From Euborellia annulipes (taxonomy: Eukaryota; Arthropoda; Insecta; Dermaptera; Anisolabididae), in NCBI GenBank assembly GCA_023213315.1, contig JAKCPI010031589.1, forward strand, positions 1-64,000: a stretch of DNA of 64,000 bases. The letters are read 5' to 3'. Position 1 is the stretch's first letter, and each line of letters starts with the position of its first letter. The position numbers and the translations under genes are program-made. The notes beneath the pieces are model-generated. The model was not told the DNA's origin, did not search any database, and worked only from the letters and a program-made list of their open reading frames with translations. Shown in pieces: positions 20,404 through 30,811 of the stretch.

Positions 20404-21055
20404 CTAGCCGCGGCGCCCGCCTTCGGGGCCAGCCCTGGGCCCCCTTCCAGCTGGCTCGAGCCCGCCTGCGGCGGACCCTCGCCTTTTCTTCTTTTTTTTT
20501 TTTTAAACATTCACACTTTTTTTCTCATTCACACTCACATTCACACAGTCTTTTCGGCAACTCAGGCCATTTAAGACTTTAGACGATAACCGTTGTGATT
20601 GATATATATCTATTGGGGGTCCAGGCATTTCTATTTAAGCCATCTGGTATCCAAATGGCTTAAATAAAATCATCGGACTGCCTGGGTCCGAACCCGCGAC
20701 GTTTGGCATAGGAGGTAGGCACGCTACCTACTACGCCAAACTCGGGGGCGAAAAGAAAATTATTATTATTCCATTCCAATCCAGTGCCTTCTTGAGGATT
20801 TGTTTACATTCATGGAATACACAAATGAAAAGAATACATAAATATTTCTCTATACATTTCCTATGGGAGAAATCGTAACTTTAAGAATTAATAACTCAAA
20901 AAGTTATAGGAATTTCGGGATGAAAATAATTTTCCTCTAATCCCTAGAAGGTCTTCTTTATACAAATAAAATTTCATTTCAAAATTCCAACAGGAAGTTG
21001 CCTAATTAGAGCGTGACAGACAGACGGGCATTAGCGAATTATATATATATATAGA
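20404..21055 (-). mobile_element. Helitron-1 copy with both ends, split by a SINE
   Basis: 5' end (minus) A|TCTATATATATATAATTCGC at 21055 and 3' end ...GCCGCGGCTAG|T at 20404, the canonical TC...CTAG at an A/T target. Sub-terminal GC-rich 3' module and the conserved body are present. SINE-A copy 2 sits inside. No RepHel protein is encoded, so it is non-autonomous. Confidence 0.9.
20492..20749 (-). mobile_element. SINE-A copy 2
   Basis: Minus strand: tRNA-like head at 20749 (A box GTAGTAGGTAG, B box GGGTTCGGACCC), body with AAGCCATTTGGATACCAGA, tail of A (read as T at 20492-20504). Inserted in the Helitron near its 3' end. Confidence 0.88.
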
Positions 21056-21172
21056 TTATGCGTTTTTTTTTAACATGATTTAAATTCGGGATCATTTTGC
21101 ATAATAGAATGCTTTTTTTTTTATAGAAAATACAAAAAGATTTCTATTTTGAAAATTTTAATTTTTTTTTTT

Positions 21173-21362
21173 TATGTGAAAATCATTAATATCCAACCTA
21201 TAATAATTAAATGAAATGGTAAAGTAGAAAATAAATTTCGTATTTATTTAAAAATTAACGGCCAAATAGTTGAGCACGCTTGCAAAAGATGGCAGGCTAG
21301 TCTAACAGCCGGCATTATCAGATCAGCTTATATAAGCCTATATTTAGACATTTTTATGCTGT
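21173..21362 (-). repeat. Rep-T copy 1
   Basis: Matches 50818-51009 in inverted orientation, with landmarks GGCAGGCTAGTCTAACAGCC and ATTAATATCCAACCTATAAT. Unclassified. Confidence 0.75.
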
Positions 21363-21448
21363 TATATAATAATATTTATAAATAGGCTATTTATTTATAA
21401 AAGATCAACGAAATTCAATACTTGAGATTAAATATAGCCTGCCATCTG

Positions 21449-21557
21449 TTTGGTATCCAAATGGCTGAAAAAAAATCATCGGACTGCATGGGGCCCGAAC
21501 CCTCGACCCTTGCTATACAAGGCAGGCGCGCTACCAACTACGCCAAGCCCGAGGGCT
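21449..21557 (-). mobile_element. SINE-A copy 3, head only
   Basis: Only the tRNA-like half and the first body segment remain (GCCCTCGGGCTTGGCGTAGT on the minus strand). Body and poly(A) are missing. Confidence 0.8.
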
Positions 21558-21587
21558 TTATTAAAATTAATTATTAAAAAAAAAAAA

Positions 21588-21632
21588 TACTTTCTCTCGA
21601 TATATTTCATATAACTATAGGGTAAGAGATAT
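21588..21632 (+). mobile_element. Isolated dhE end-B fragment
   Basis: AATACTTTCTCTCGATATAT ... GGGTAAGAGA: an end-B hairpin without the rest of the element. A run of about 25 A follows at 21691-21719. Confidence 0.5.
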
Positions 21633-21719
21633 TAAATAAAAAACTATCTCTCCCTGACTCAAGTCCTTGGGATCGTTAGAAGTAAAGGAGAAATTAAAAA
21701 AAAAAAAAAAAAAAAAAAA

Positions 21720-22163
21720 CACTAGGTTACAAGTTTCAATGATTTATTAAAAATTAACATTTTTAGTATTTCTACTCTTCTGAGTAATTTTAGATCAATC
21801 GGCATAAATTCTGGTCTATTCTCTAAAAACAGGCGTTAAAATTTAACTTTTTAAATTGGGTGTGAAAAACACAAATTTTGTGATTTTGCCAATTTTATCA
21901 AAAAACGTTCAAGCTTTTCCGCTCGGTCAACCCAGGAACTAAAAATAAATAGTTTTTGCTCTTTTTCGGCATCTTAGGCCATATGTGATACTTGATTGTG
22001 TTAATGACCATAACCTCTACACGTGATTCAGGGATTTTTTTTAATTTTTAGTAATTTCTCATTAATTCTCACTAATAGCTAGTTAAACACCAAACACGTT
22101 TTGGCTTTTTAAATCTAGACATTAACTGAATAAATCTTTTCTTTAATCTGAGAGAAAAAAATA
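21720..22163. other. Non-coding spacer
   Basis: Nothing recognised; AT-rich. Confidence 0.45.
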
Positions 22164-22454
22164 AAATAAAAAAGATTTTTAAAAAAATGCTTTTATTTAA
22201 ATTGAACTAAAAAGAGAGAAATAAGAAAGAAATAATTTAATTGTTCTTGTTAAAATTTTTTAATATTTATGACTTAAAATAAAAGCGTGGGGCGCTTCGA
22301 AGTGATTCCGAGGCTCGCGCCTCACGCTTTTATTTTAAGTCATAAATATTAAAAAATTTTAACAAGAACAATTAAATTATTTCTTTCTTATTTCTCTCTT
22401 TTTAGTTCAATTTAAATAAAAGCATTTTTTTAAAAATCTTTTTTTTATTTTATT
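22164..22454. repeat. PAL-Y palindrome copy 3 (near-perfect fold-back)
   Basis: Arms of about 130 bp (22164-22299 and 22317-22454) are almost exact reverse complements, e.g. AATGCTTTTATTTAAATTGA against TCAATTTAAATAAAAGCATT, around a GC-rich centre. The transcript would fold into a very long hairpin. Confidence 0.9.
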
Positions 22455-22507
22455 TTTATTTTAAGCTTTTTTAGTCTTTTAGTCTTATCAAAAATCATCA
22501 ATATGAT

Positions 22508-23500
22508 AAAGTACCACATTAGTTTGGCCTGTATTGATTTGGTTCAATTGAAAAATTATTCATTATCATAAAAAAATGACTCGTAAATATCAAAATTCAA
22601 AACTATAGTTAATAGGGCCTTATTTGCGTGAGGCTTCAAATAAAGTACCACATTAGTTTGGTCTATTTTGATCAAAACCACCATATAGTGGCGTCATCAA
22701 AAATGACCCTTAAGTATTAAATTTCACACCTCTAGCCCATCGGGAAGTCTTTTGAAATTACATTAATTCGCGAAGGGTTTCAAATAAAGTACCACATTAG
22801 TTTGGTCTATTTTGATCAAAACCACCATATAGTGGCGTCATCAAAAATGACTCTTAAGTATTACATTTCACACCTCTAGCCCATCGGGAAGTCTTTTGAA
22901 ATTACATTAATTCGCGCAGGGTTTCAAATAAAGTACCACATTAATTTGGTCTATTTTGATCAAAACCACCATATAGTGGCGTCATCAAAAATGACTCTTA
23001 AGTATTACATTTCATACCTCTAGCCCATCGGGAAGTCTTTTGAAATTACATTAATTCGCGAAGGGTTTCAAATAAAGTACCACATTAGTTTGGTCAATTT
23101 TGATCAAAACCACCATATAGTGGCGTCATCAAAAATGACTCTTAAGTATTACATTTCACACCTCTAGCCCATCGGGAAGTCTTTTGAAATTACATTAATT
23201 CACGAAGGGTTTCAAATAAAGTACCACATTAGTTTGGTCCATTTTGGTAAAACCAAACTCACAATTTGCGTCATCAAAAATGACTCTTAAGTATTACATT
23301 TCACACCTCTAGCCCATCGGGGAAGTCTTTTGAAATTACATTAATTCACGAAGGGTTTCAAATAAAGTACCACATTAGTTTGGTCCATTTTGGTAAAACC
23401 AAACTCACAATTTGCGTCATCAAAAATGACTCTTAAATATCAAATTTCACACCTCTAGCTCATCGGGAAGTGTCCTTAACAAAGCCATAAAGTTGGTGAC
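22508..23500. repeat. 144-bp satellite-like tandem array
   Basis: Seven units beginning AAAGTACCACATTAGTTTGG near 22508, 22642, 22786, 22930, 23074, 23218 and 23364; the four central spacings are exactly 144 bp. The last two units carry a variant middle (TTTGGTAAAACCAAACTCAC). The array starts about 50 bp after PAL-Y and stops just before AAATAAAAGCATTT (23518), another PAL-Y terminus. Confidence 0.93.
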
Positions 23501-23530
23501 CTTGAAAGAGTAAGTTAAATAAAAGCATTT

Positions 23531-23984
23531 AATAATAAAATTTCGTTATTTTCATTCAGCTCTTTTTTTTTCTCTTTCAAAATGAAATAAAACAAAACCC
23601 TTCTATGCAAATGTCAAAATGATGTTTGCTCCTCTCTCTGCAATTCTATTATTCAACTCTAACATGTAAGAGGATTTTAACTTCTTTATTTTACTAAAAA
23701 TAAATAATAAAAATATGGACGGATTCATATCAGGGGATTGAAAAAAAAATAATAAAATAAAATGAAAATGGATTGATTGATGGATGAAAAAAAAAAAAAA
23801 AGAAGCCTAATAACGTTAACGTTGTCTCTTCATTTGTTTTAAATCTTGCAAATATTACAAAAAAAAATCATGGGCCGGCGGGTCTGGCAAGAAGAAGGAA
23901 CAACAGTCACCAAGATCAACACTATTAAGCAACGCCAAGTGGTGATAGGTGACCACCGAAAAACAAGACCCGCCGGAAGACACC
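23531..23984. other. Non-coding spacer
   Basis: AT-rich, then a GC patch at 23873-23979 bounded by CCGGCGGGTCT and AGACCCGCCGG (12-bp inverted repeat, about 80 bp apart). No gene. Confidence 0.45.
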
Positions 23985-24358
23985 GCAGCACACAACTTTC
24001 TCTTACCGTTCGGTAATCGAAAGTTGCGTTCTGTACTTGTTTCACCAGATTTTTCGTGTAGACATATATTTAGTTTCTGCCGATATATTAGAATTTTTTT
24101 TTTTTTTTTTTTTTTTTTTAAACATTCACACTTTTTTCACATTCACACACACATTCACACAGTCTTTTCGGCAACTTAGGCCCTATAAGAGTTTTTCGAT
24201 AACCGTTTTTATAAATATATATATATATTGTGGTCCAGGCATTTTTATTTAAGCCATTTGCTATCCAAATGGCTTAAATAAAATCATCGGACTGCCTGGG
24301 TCCGAACCCGCGACGTTTGGTATATTAGAATTCAAAATGTAAAACTTATAAGTATGGG
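23985..24358 (+). mobile_element. dhE copy 6, truncated, split by a SINE
   Basis: End A lacks its outer arm (starts GCAGCACACAACTTTC). The body runs to 24357 with SINE-A copy 4 inserted; the rest is cut off at SINE-A copy 5. Confidence 0.75.
24096..24320 (-). mobile_element. SINE-A copy 4, 5'-truncated
   Basis: Minus-strand SINE lacking the outer tRNA-like head, flanked by the 12-bp duplication TATATTAGAATT (24084-24095 and 24321-24332). A 5' truncation plus a long target duplication is the mark of LINE-type target-primed integration. Confidence 0.9.
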
Positions 24359-24617
24359 CCCACGGGGCTTGGAGTAGTTGGTAGCGTGTCTACCTTCTAT
24401 ACCAAACGTCGCGGGTTCGAACCCAGGCAGTCCGATGATTTTATTTAAGCCATTTGGATACCAAATGGCTTAAATAAGAATGCCTGGACCACAATATATA
24501 TATATATATATTTATAAAAACGGTTATCGAAAAGTCTTATAGGGCCTAAGTTGCCGAAAAGACTGTGTGAATGTGGTGTGTGAATGTGAAAAAATTGTGA
24601 ATGTTTAAAAAAAAAAT
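24359..24617 (+). mobile_element. SINE-A copy 5
   Basis: Full-length plus-strand copy (A box TTGGAGTAGTTGGTAG, B box GGGTTCGAACCC, poly(A) tail) head-to-head with copy 4. Confidence 0.9.
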
Positions 24618-25211
24618 CTGGTGTGACTGGCGCACAGCCACAACTTTCTTTTACCTTCGGTAATCGAAAGTTGTGTACTGTGCTTGTCACACCAGATTTT
24701 TTGTGCGACATGTATTTAGTTCCCGACAGTACGGAACATTTGAATTCAGATGTAAAATTTATAAGTATGGGAAAATATTTATATTTTGTTACCATGGCAA
24801 CCATGTTCTCCTATCCTTCCCTATGAAATACAAGAGTGAAAAGTGTGTTTCAGAAGATTTCAATCGCAAAATGAGAATATACATTTTAAAGAGCATCTAA
24901 AAAATAATTGATTTTTGAATTAAAAAAAAAAATCGTTGGAGCGAATTTTGAGAAAATCGAAAAAAACTGAAAAAGTACATCAGTAAAGTACTAGTACTCT
25001 TTGGCCGATTTTGATTAAAAGCTTATTTTCCGGTCCACGGGGGTGATTAACTTAAATATAAAATTTCAACCTCCTAGCTCTTTTCATTCTTGCTTAATTT
25101 TAAACACCACTTTGCGGGATTCAAGGGACGTCAAAATCGACATCAAATTTCTGTCATGATCGCAATACTTTCTCTCTATACTGCATATCACCTATATAGG
25201 TAAGAGAAAGT
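24614..25211 (+). mobile_element. dhE copy 7
   Basis: Both hairpins present; the (CA)n block is missing, which accounts for the shorter length. End B loop reads CTGCATATCACCTATATAG. Confidence 0.82.
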
Positions 25212-25684
25212 TCGCTCGGCAAAGGAAGCTTTTTCAAATTCACTTTATACCGCCTATCTCCAAAATCGTTATTAATTAAATTAATAAATCGCCGATCTCG
25301 TTATTTCAGATAAATATTCCCTTTCTAAAGTTTTAATTCGAATAATTAATCGAATAACTTTTCATAATAGGGGAAACTATTTCATTGCCATTAATTTAAA
25401 CGTCGACTGCGATATATTTAAAAAAAAATATTAATTGACGCCGCTCTTTGGGTATTTATAATTTAATCAATAATATTGAGATTCTATAAAAAGAAGAGAT
25501 GAAAATTAGTGAAATGCTAGCCCTAAACTTGGTTATTAATTTGATTAAGATGATTAAGATAAAAAAAAGACTCATTTTATTTTTGGTTTAAATTAAAGAC
25601 CAGTTCACGGAAATATCCCCCTGAGGGGGGGGGGGTAAGACCTCGGGGCTTATCCATTAAATTGCAATCAATAATCGCCTTTTT
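25212..25684. other. Non-coding spacer
   Basis: No gene; AT-rich with a G-run near 25626-25636. Confidence 0.45.
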
Positions 25685-26093
25685 TTACTTTCTCTTACCT
25701 CTCTATATATATAGAGAGAGAAAGTATTGCGATCATGTCAAAAATTCCATGTCGAGATTTTGACGGATATACACGTTTTGAGGTCCCCTCGACTCCAAAA
25801 AGTGCTTTTCTCAACATGGTCTGTCTGTGTGTGTGTGTTCAATTTTAAGCATGAAGGAATTGAGCTACGAGTTTGAACTAATACTTTACTGATGCAATTT
25901 TTCAGTTTTTCTTTATTTTCTCAGAATTTGCTTCAACAAGTGTGATTAAACTTCAAAAATCAATTATTTTATAGATGCTCTTTAAAATGTATATTCTCAT
26001 TTTGCCATTGAAATCTTTTGAAGACCACTTTACTCTAGTACTTCATAGAAAAGATAGGAGAAATGGTTGCTATGGTAACAAAATATAAATATA
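25685..26093 (-). mobile_element. dhE copy 8, interrupted by a Helitron
   Basis: End B and body are intact to AAAATATAAATAT, where Helitron sequence begins. A remnant at 27150-27228 (GGAAACTAAATATATATCGA then a short CTGGTGTGAA hairpin) may be its displaced end A. Confidence 0.78.
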
Positions 26094-26655
26094 CTAGCCG
26101 CGCCGCCCGCCTTCTCCTGCGGCGGACCCTGAGGACCCTTGAGGATTTTTTTTTTAAAAATCTCACCTTTTTTTTCTCCTCCCCCCTCCCCCCCCCCCAC
26201 ATTCCCACACTTTTTTTCGCCAATTTAGCCTAAAAAGAATTTTAAGAAAAACGTTTTAAATATATAAATTTTGGGGGGGGGGGACCTTGAGGATTTGTTT
26301 ACATACATGGAATACACAAATGACAAAGAATGCATAAATATTTCTCTATACATTTCCTATGAGAGAAATCCTAACTTTAGGAATTAATAACTCAAAAAAT
26401 TATAGAAATTTCGGGATTAAAATAATTTTCCTGTAATCCCGAGAAGGTCAAGGCCCGGAACTGGGGAAGGGGGGGGGGGGCCCCCCCCCCGGGGGGGGGG
26501 GGGGGGGGGGAGGGGGGGTTTTTTTTTTTTTTTATTTTTTAAAAAAAAATATAAAACCTCTTAATGCATATAAAATTTCATTTCAAAATTCCAACTGGGA
26601 TGTCGTCTAAATAGAGCGTGACAGACAGACACACAGACAAACAGACGGACATAAA
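26094..26655 (-). mobile_element. Helitron-1 copy, 5' end eroded
   Basis: 3' terminus GCGGCTAG|T at 26094 on the minus strand; body TTCTCGGGATTACAGGAAAA and the GTCTGTCTGTCACGCTC block at about 26610-26650. It contains a decayed SINE-A-like stretch (26140-26275) and an abnormal G/C/T homopolymer block (26461-26545). Confidence 0.75.
26461..26545. repeat. Abnormal G-C-G-T homopolymer block
   Basis: Successive long runs of G, C, G and T replace what should be Helitron body. Such a block is self-complementary and may be an assembly artefact. Confidence 0.7.
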
Positions 26656-26828
26656 CTCACTCTAATTATTTTATTTTATTCCTATTAAATGCCTTCGAAA
26701 TATTCGGAGAAAACACTCTAAAAAGTTTTTTTTTTTTTTGCCAAGAGCCTAGCCTACACCTATTCTCATTTATATATTACTTGGCACGCCACATCTTTTT
26801 GTATATTAGCGAATTATTATTTTTTAAA

Positions 26829-27103
26829 TTTTTACTTTCTCTTTATTTGAATATTAATTCCTGGAGCTAATGTTTTTGAGCCAGCATTTATATCAACTTT
26901 ATTATTTTATTGCTTTTTTATTGTTGGTTTAAAAATAGATTTTACAGTTGGAGATTGAGAAAAAAGAATCAGGCGGGAGAAGGAGGCTGGCTGGCTGCCG
27001 GGGGAGGTGGGGGGGGAGGCAAGAGTTCGCCCCCTCCCACTTGCGCAAAGTGTTATTAAGATGATGCTGCCCTCTGGTGACCCCCCGCAAAACTAACCAA
27101 AGG
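26829..27103 (+). repeat. Rep-U copy 1
   Basis: Reverse-complement match to 42576-42853. Starts with the dhE-like terminus TTTACTTTCTCT, passes TTCCTGGAGCTAATGTTTTT and ends near CCCCCCGCAAAACTAACC. No coding sequence. Confidence 0.8.
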
Positions 27104-27149
27104 AGAGACAGACGGTCAGAAATTATCGAATTATATATAATCTTATGGA

Positions 27150-27228
27150 TTTCATCGTTTATAAATTGGAAACTAAATATATATCGACACACAAAATCTG
27201 GTGTGAACAGTTACTCCAGATTTTTTTT
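27150..27228 (-). mobile_element. dhE remnant (end A)
   Basis: TATCGACACACAAAATCTGG then a shortened hairpin ending CTCCAGATTTTT. Possibly the far end of dhE copy 8. Confidence 0.55.
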
Positions 27229-27636
27229 TTGATTATTAATAACGTTGGTAATTTAATTAAAAAAAAAAAAAAATCCTCTGCCTCGAGAGGTGAATATTAG
27301 AATTGTTTTAACGATGCTTCTTTGTGTTGAGATGTTCTCTGCAGCTGACACTTTTTGTGTCTGTGGTCGTGTGTGTTAATTGAAGGACAAAAGGCACCGG
27401 GATCCTCTTGACCTAACCAATGCCCAATGCGTTCTGTTCGCTCCTCAAATAGTCCTCGATTTTATTTAATAAGAAATGCTAATTTCTTTTTTTTTTGTTC
27501 CCTCTTTATTTGAACGAACAAAATCTTTGTATTTGTTCAAATAACATTATTTTGTTTTATGTATTTTAGAAAAACCTATCTATATATTCTTGTGTATGTG
27601 CTGCCAACCAAAGGATTTGTTTAGATTAAATATCTA
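27229..27636. other. Non-coding spacer
   Basis: No gene recognised. Confidence 0.45.
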
Positions 27637-27801
27637 TCTATTATATAATAGCGGAGTGTCCGTCTGTCTGTCCGTCTGTCACGCTCGGCTTGACCAACTT
27701 CCCGTTGGAATATTGAAACGAAATTTTGCAGTCTTAGAGAGGAAATTATGGAGAGTCTAGGAAAAATACTCGAGCCATGAAAATACTATAACTTTTTGAG
27801 T

Positions 27802-28060
27802 CAGGGGCGTATTTAAGGGGGAGGGGCCGAGGGGGCCCGGGCCCCCCGAAATTTCCCAAACACATATACATATATGGGGATATACAGACATCAGCGCAAC
27901 AAATTTTTCCGCAGGATGGACAACTTTGGTTCCGCAATAGAAAAAATGTTCCTCAAAAAATTTCGTGTGAAAAAAAGTATAGTTTCTTAAAAAAAAATTT
28001 TCCTCAGAAAAATTTTTGAGTTTGGGCCCCCCACGAAAAAAATTTCTATATACGCCCCTG
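27802..28060. mobile_element. hAT-like MITE with 8-bp target duplication
   Basis: Terminal inverted repeats CAGGGGCGTAT / ATACGCCCCTG; 8-bp duplication TTTTGAGT at 27794-27801 and 28061-28068. Both features are hallmarks of the hAT superfamily. No coding capacity. Confidence 0.95.
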
Positions 28061-28210
28061 TTTTGAGTTATTAATTCCTAAAGTTACGATTTCTCCCATA
28101 GGAAATGTATAGAGAAATATTTATGTATTCTTTGCATTTATGTAATCTACGAATGTAAACAAATATTCAGGCAGGCACTGGATTGGAAATCGTAATAATA
28201 ATTTTCTTCT

Positions 28211-28960
28211 CGCCCTCGGGGCTTGGTGTATGGGTTAGCGTGCTAACCTCGTAAACTAAAAGTCGCGGGTTCGAACCCCAGTCAATCTGATGATTTAATT
28301 TAATTTATACAATTGGAGGTTTACTCTTTTAAATTCGTATGGTGTGATTCACGATAATTAAAACAAAGTATTTTACTTTATTATAGGCCTACAGGAATTT
28401 TATTGCCAGGCCACTGATGTGTGCACAATTGTCTCACAGTTTCGGTTTTGGATACCAAATGGCTTAAATAAGAATACCTGAACCCCAATATTTATAATAA
28501 TCAATAACGGATATCGAAGAAATGTCTTATATGGTCTAACTAAAAATTTTTTACCGAAAACGCGGTAACGAACCTCTAATTCGATAAAAACCGGTTTTTT
28601 TTCGAAAGTCGGTAAAAACCTATTTTTTTCGGGCGGTAAAAAATTTTGGTTCGGCGAGAAAAAAAATGTTACGCGGCGGCAAACCAAATTGTGGTTCCGC
28701 GGCGGCAAAAAATTGGCTCTCTAAAAAAAAGGTAAAATATGGGAAAAATTTTGGTTCCGCAAAAAAAAAAATGTTCCGTGGCGGCAAACTTTGGTTCCGC
28801 GGGCGGTAAAAAATTTTTACCGACTTTCGAGAAAAACCGGTTTTTTTTCATTATCGAGGTCGGTAATGAAAATCCATTACCGTCCAGCCCTACCGGAAAG
28901 ACGGTGTGTATGTGAGTGTGAGTGTGAATGAGAAAAAAGCGTGTGTTTAAAAAAAAAAAA
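28211..28960 (+). mobile_element. SINE-A copy 6, enlarged by insertions
   Basis: tRNA-like head (CGGGGCTTGGTGTATGGGTT, B box GGGTTCGAACCCC), poly(A) tail, flanked by the 10-bp duplication ATTTTCTTCT (28201-28210, 28961-28970). Two extra pieces interrupt it: ~140 bp of unknown origin after 28305 and the fold-back at about 28545-28893. Confidence 0.88.
28545..28893. mobile_element. Decayed hAT-like fold-back inside SINE-A
   Basis: Inverted arms centred on ACCGGTTTTTTTTCGAAAGT and its complement. The right end reads ACGGTAATGGATTTTC...CAGCCCT inverted, i.e. an AGGGCTGGACGG terminus typical of hAT elements; the left terminus is degraded. Interior has repeated GGTTCCGCGGCGGCAAA. Confidence 0.6.
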
Positions 28961-29109
28961 ATTTTCTTCTCATAATTAAGCTGGGGGTCCAGGGATGGAA
29001 GCCCCCCTGTCTAGACGCCAAGACGGGCTCGGGTCTGCCTGCGGGGGACCCACGGCAGCAGAGGGGGGGTCCAGGGGGGACGAAGCCCGCCGAAGGCTAG
29101 TTTTTATTT

Positions 29110-29196
29110 AATTAAAAAAAATCCTGCAGGCCCGGGATGTGAACTCGGATCTTCTTTGTAGGAGCTACACCAGAGCTAGATAGAATCCAATGCTTT
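29110..29196 (-). mobile_element. SINE-B copy 1 (second tRNA-like family)
   Basis: Minus strand: GCTCTGGTGTAGCTCCTACA (A-box-like), GAAGATCCGAGTTCACATCC (B-box region) and CTGCAGGATTTTTT. Shares this order with 52590-52680. Different from SINE-A. Confidence 0.6.
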
Positions 29197-29639
29197 CTAA
29201 AGGATGACAAGAAAGTAAAAAAAAAAAACCTGAAAACCAACGTCTAGCCTAATAAGATTTTTAATTTTTCGTCTCTCTGACATTTCTGACATCAACTTTC
29301 AACCAAGAAGATGAATTCCTAATAAAGGGCAAAAATGCAAAATACACTCTATTTTAATGGAGGTTTATACAAATTAGTAAAAGGACAATTGATTTGATTT
29401 GTGGGGAATGTGTAGGGCAGGGGGGGCAGGGGGGCAGGGGGGGGTAATGAATTTCATTAATCAACGTGCCCAATGAATGGCGTTAATAGTCTTTGACATG
29501 ATTTTAGCACCAGCATTATTTGATTGTTATAATAACTAAAGCTCTCTCTCTCTCTCTCTCCCATTAATTGATGTGTTTTAGAGAAATTAACGATAATTTT
29601 ATTGAGCTCTGATTTACTAAATAAAAATGATAACATAAA
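29197..29639. other. Non-coding spacer with (TC)n
   Basis: No gene. G-rich run near 29414-29447 and a (TC)n microsatellite near 29546-29566. Confidence 0.5.
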
Positions 29640-29705
29640 CTAGCGGCAACGCCGGCCTGCGGCGGACCCTCCTCGCCTTTTTTCTTAATTATGAAAAGAA
29701 AATTA

Positions 29706-29977
29706 TTTTTTTTTTTGTTTTAAAAACATTCACACTTTTTTCTCATTCGCACTCACATTCACACACACATTCATACAGTCTTTTCGGCAACTTAGGCCAT
29801 ATAAGACTTTGACGATAACCGTTGTAGAGAATATATCTATTGTGGGGTCAGGCATTTCTATTTAAGCCATCTGGTATCCAAATGGCTTAAATAAAATCAT
29901 CGGACTGCCTGAGTCCGAACCCGCGACGTTTGGTATAGGAGGGAGGCGCGCTACTTACTACGCCAAACCCGGGGGCA
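29706..29977 (-). mobile_element. SINE-A copy 7
   Basis: Full-length minus copy with duplication AAGAAAATTATT (29694-29705 and 29978-29989). Confidence 0.9.
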
Positions 29978-30114
29978 AGAAAATTATTATTACTACGTAT
30001 TCCAATTCAGTGCTTCCTTGAGGATTTGTTTACATTCAAAGAATACATAAATATTTCTCTATACATTTGCTATGGGAGAAATTGTAACTTTAAGAATTCA
30101 TAACTCAAAAAGTT

Positions 30115-30388
30115 GCCCCCGGGTCTGGCGTAGTAGGTAGCGTGCCTACCTCCTATACCAAACGTCGCGGGTTCGGACCCAGGCAGTCTGATGATTTTAT
30201 TTAAGCCATTTGGATACCAGATGGCTTAAATAAGAATGCCTGGACACCATATATGTATATTTATCAATAACGGATATCGTCAAAGTCTTATATGGCCTAA
30301 GTTGCCGAAAAGACTGTGTGAATGAGTGTGTGAGTGTGAGTGTGAATGAGAAAAAAGTGTGAATGTTTAAAAAAAAAAAAAAAAAAAA
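30115..30388 (+). mobile_element. SINE-A copy 8
   Basis: Full-length plus copy, poly(A) of about 20, flanked by AACTCAAAAAGTT (30102-30114 and 30389-30401). Confidence 0.93.
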
Positions 30389-30811
30389 AACTCAAAAAGT
30401 TAAGAATTTCGGAACTCGAGTATTTTTCCTGGACTCTCCATAACGTCCTTTATAAAATTGCAAAATTTCGTTTCAAAATTCCAACGGGAAGTTGGTCAAA
30501 TAGAGTGTGAAAGACGGGCGGACAGGCAGACGGACACTCAGCTATTATTATACGTAGGGACCGGATTTTTAGGTTCGATTCGACCCGTTTTTAGGTTTTT
30601 GAAACTCCCAAAATAGGTTTTTTTTTTTAGGTTTTCGCCTAATAAAACGCATTTGGGGGAAAAAAATTTTTTTACTTAATTTTGAATATGTACAGAAATT
30701 TGTAAAAAAAATACTATTTTAATTATAATTTTTTTTTTTTTTTAATTTTAAAAAATATAATTGTAAATTTTTTATGAGAAAAAAAGTTTTATTTAATTTT
30801 AAATACCTATG

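Larger units (their letters stand above)
27637..29100 (+). mobile_element. Helitron-1 copy with both ends, split by two insertions
   Basis: 5' A|TCTATTATATAATAGCGGAG at 27637 and 3' ...CCCGCCGAAGGCTAG|T at 29100. A hAT-like MITE and a nested SINE-A lie inside. Removing them (with one copy of each target duplication) leaves a contiguous Helitron of about 450 bp. Confidence 0.88.

Noticed and set aside
22508..23500. CRISPR-like array
   Set aside because: Units are directly adjacent 144-bp repeats without unique spacers, in a eukaryotic context.
24445..24804. 119-residue minus-strand protein, and similar short frames at 30799-31053, 56946-57371 and 44201-44446
   Set aside because: Each spans dhE or SINE-A repeat DNA; the frame is not conserved between copies.
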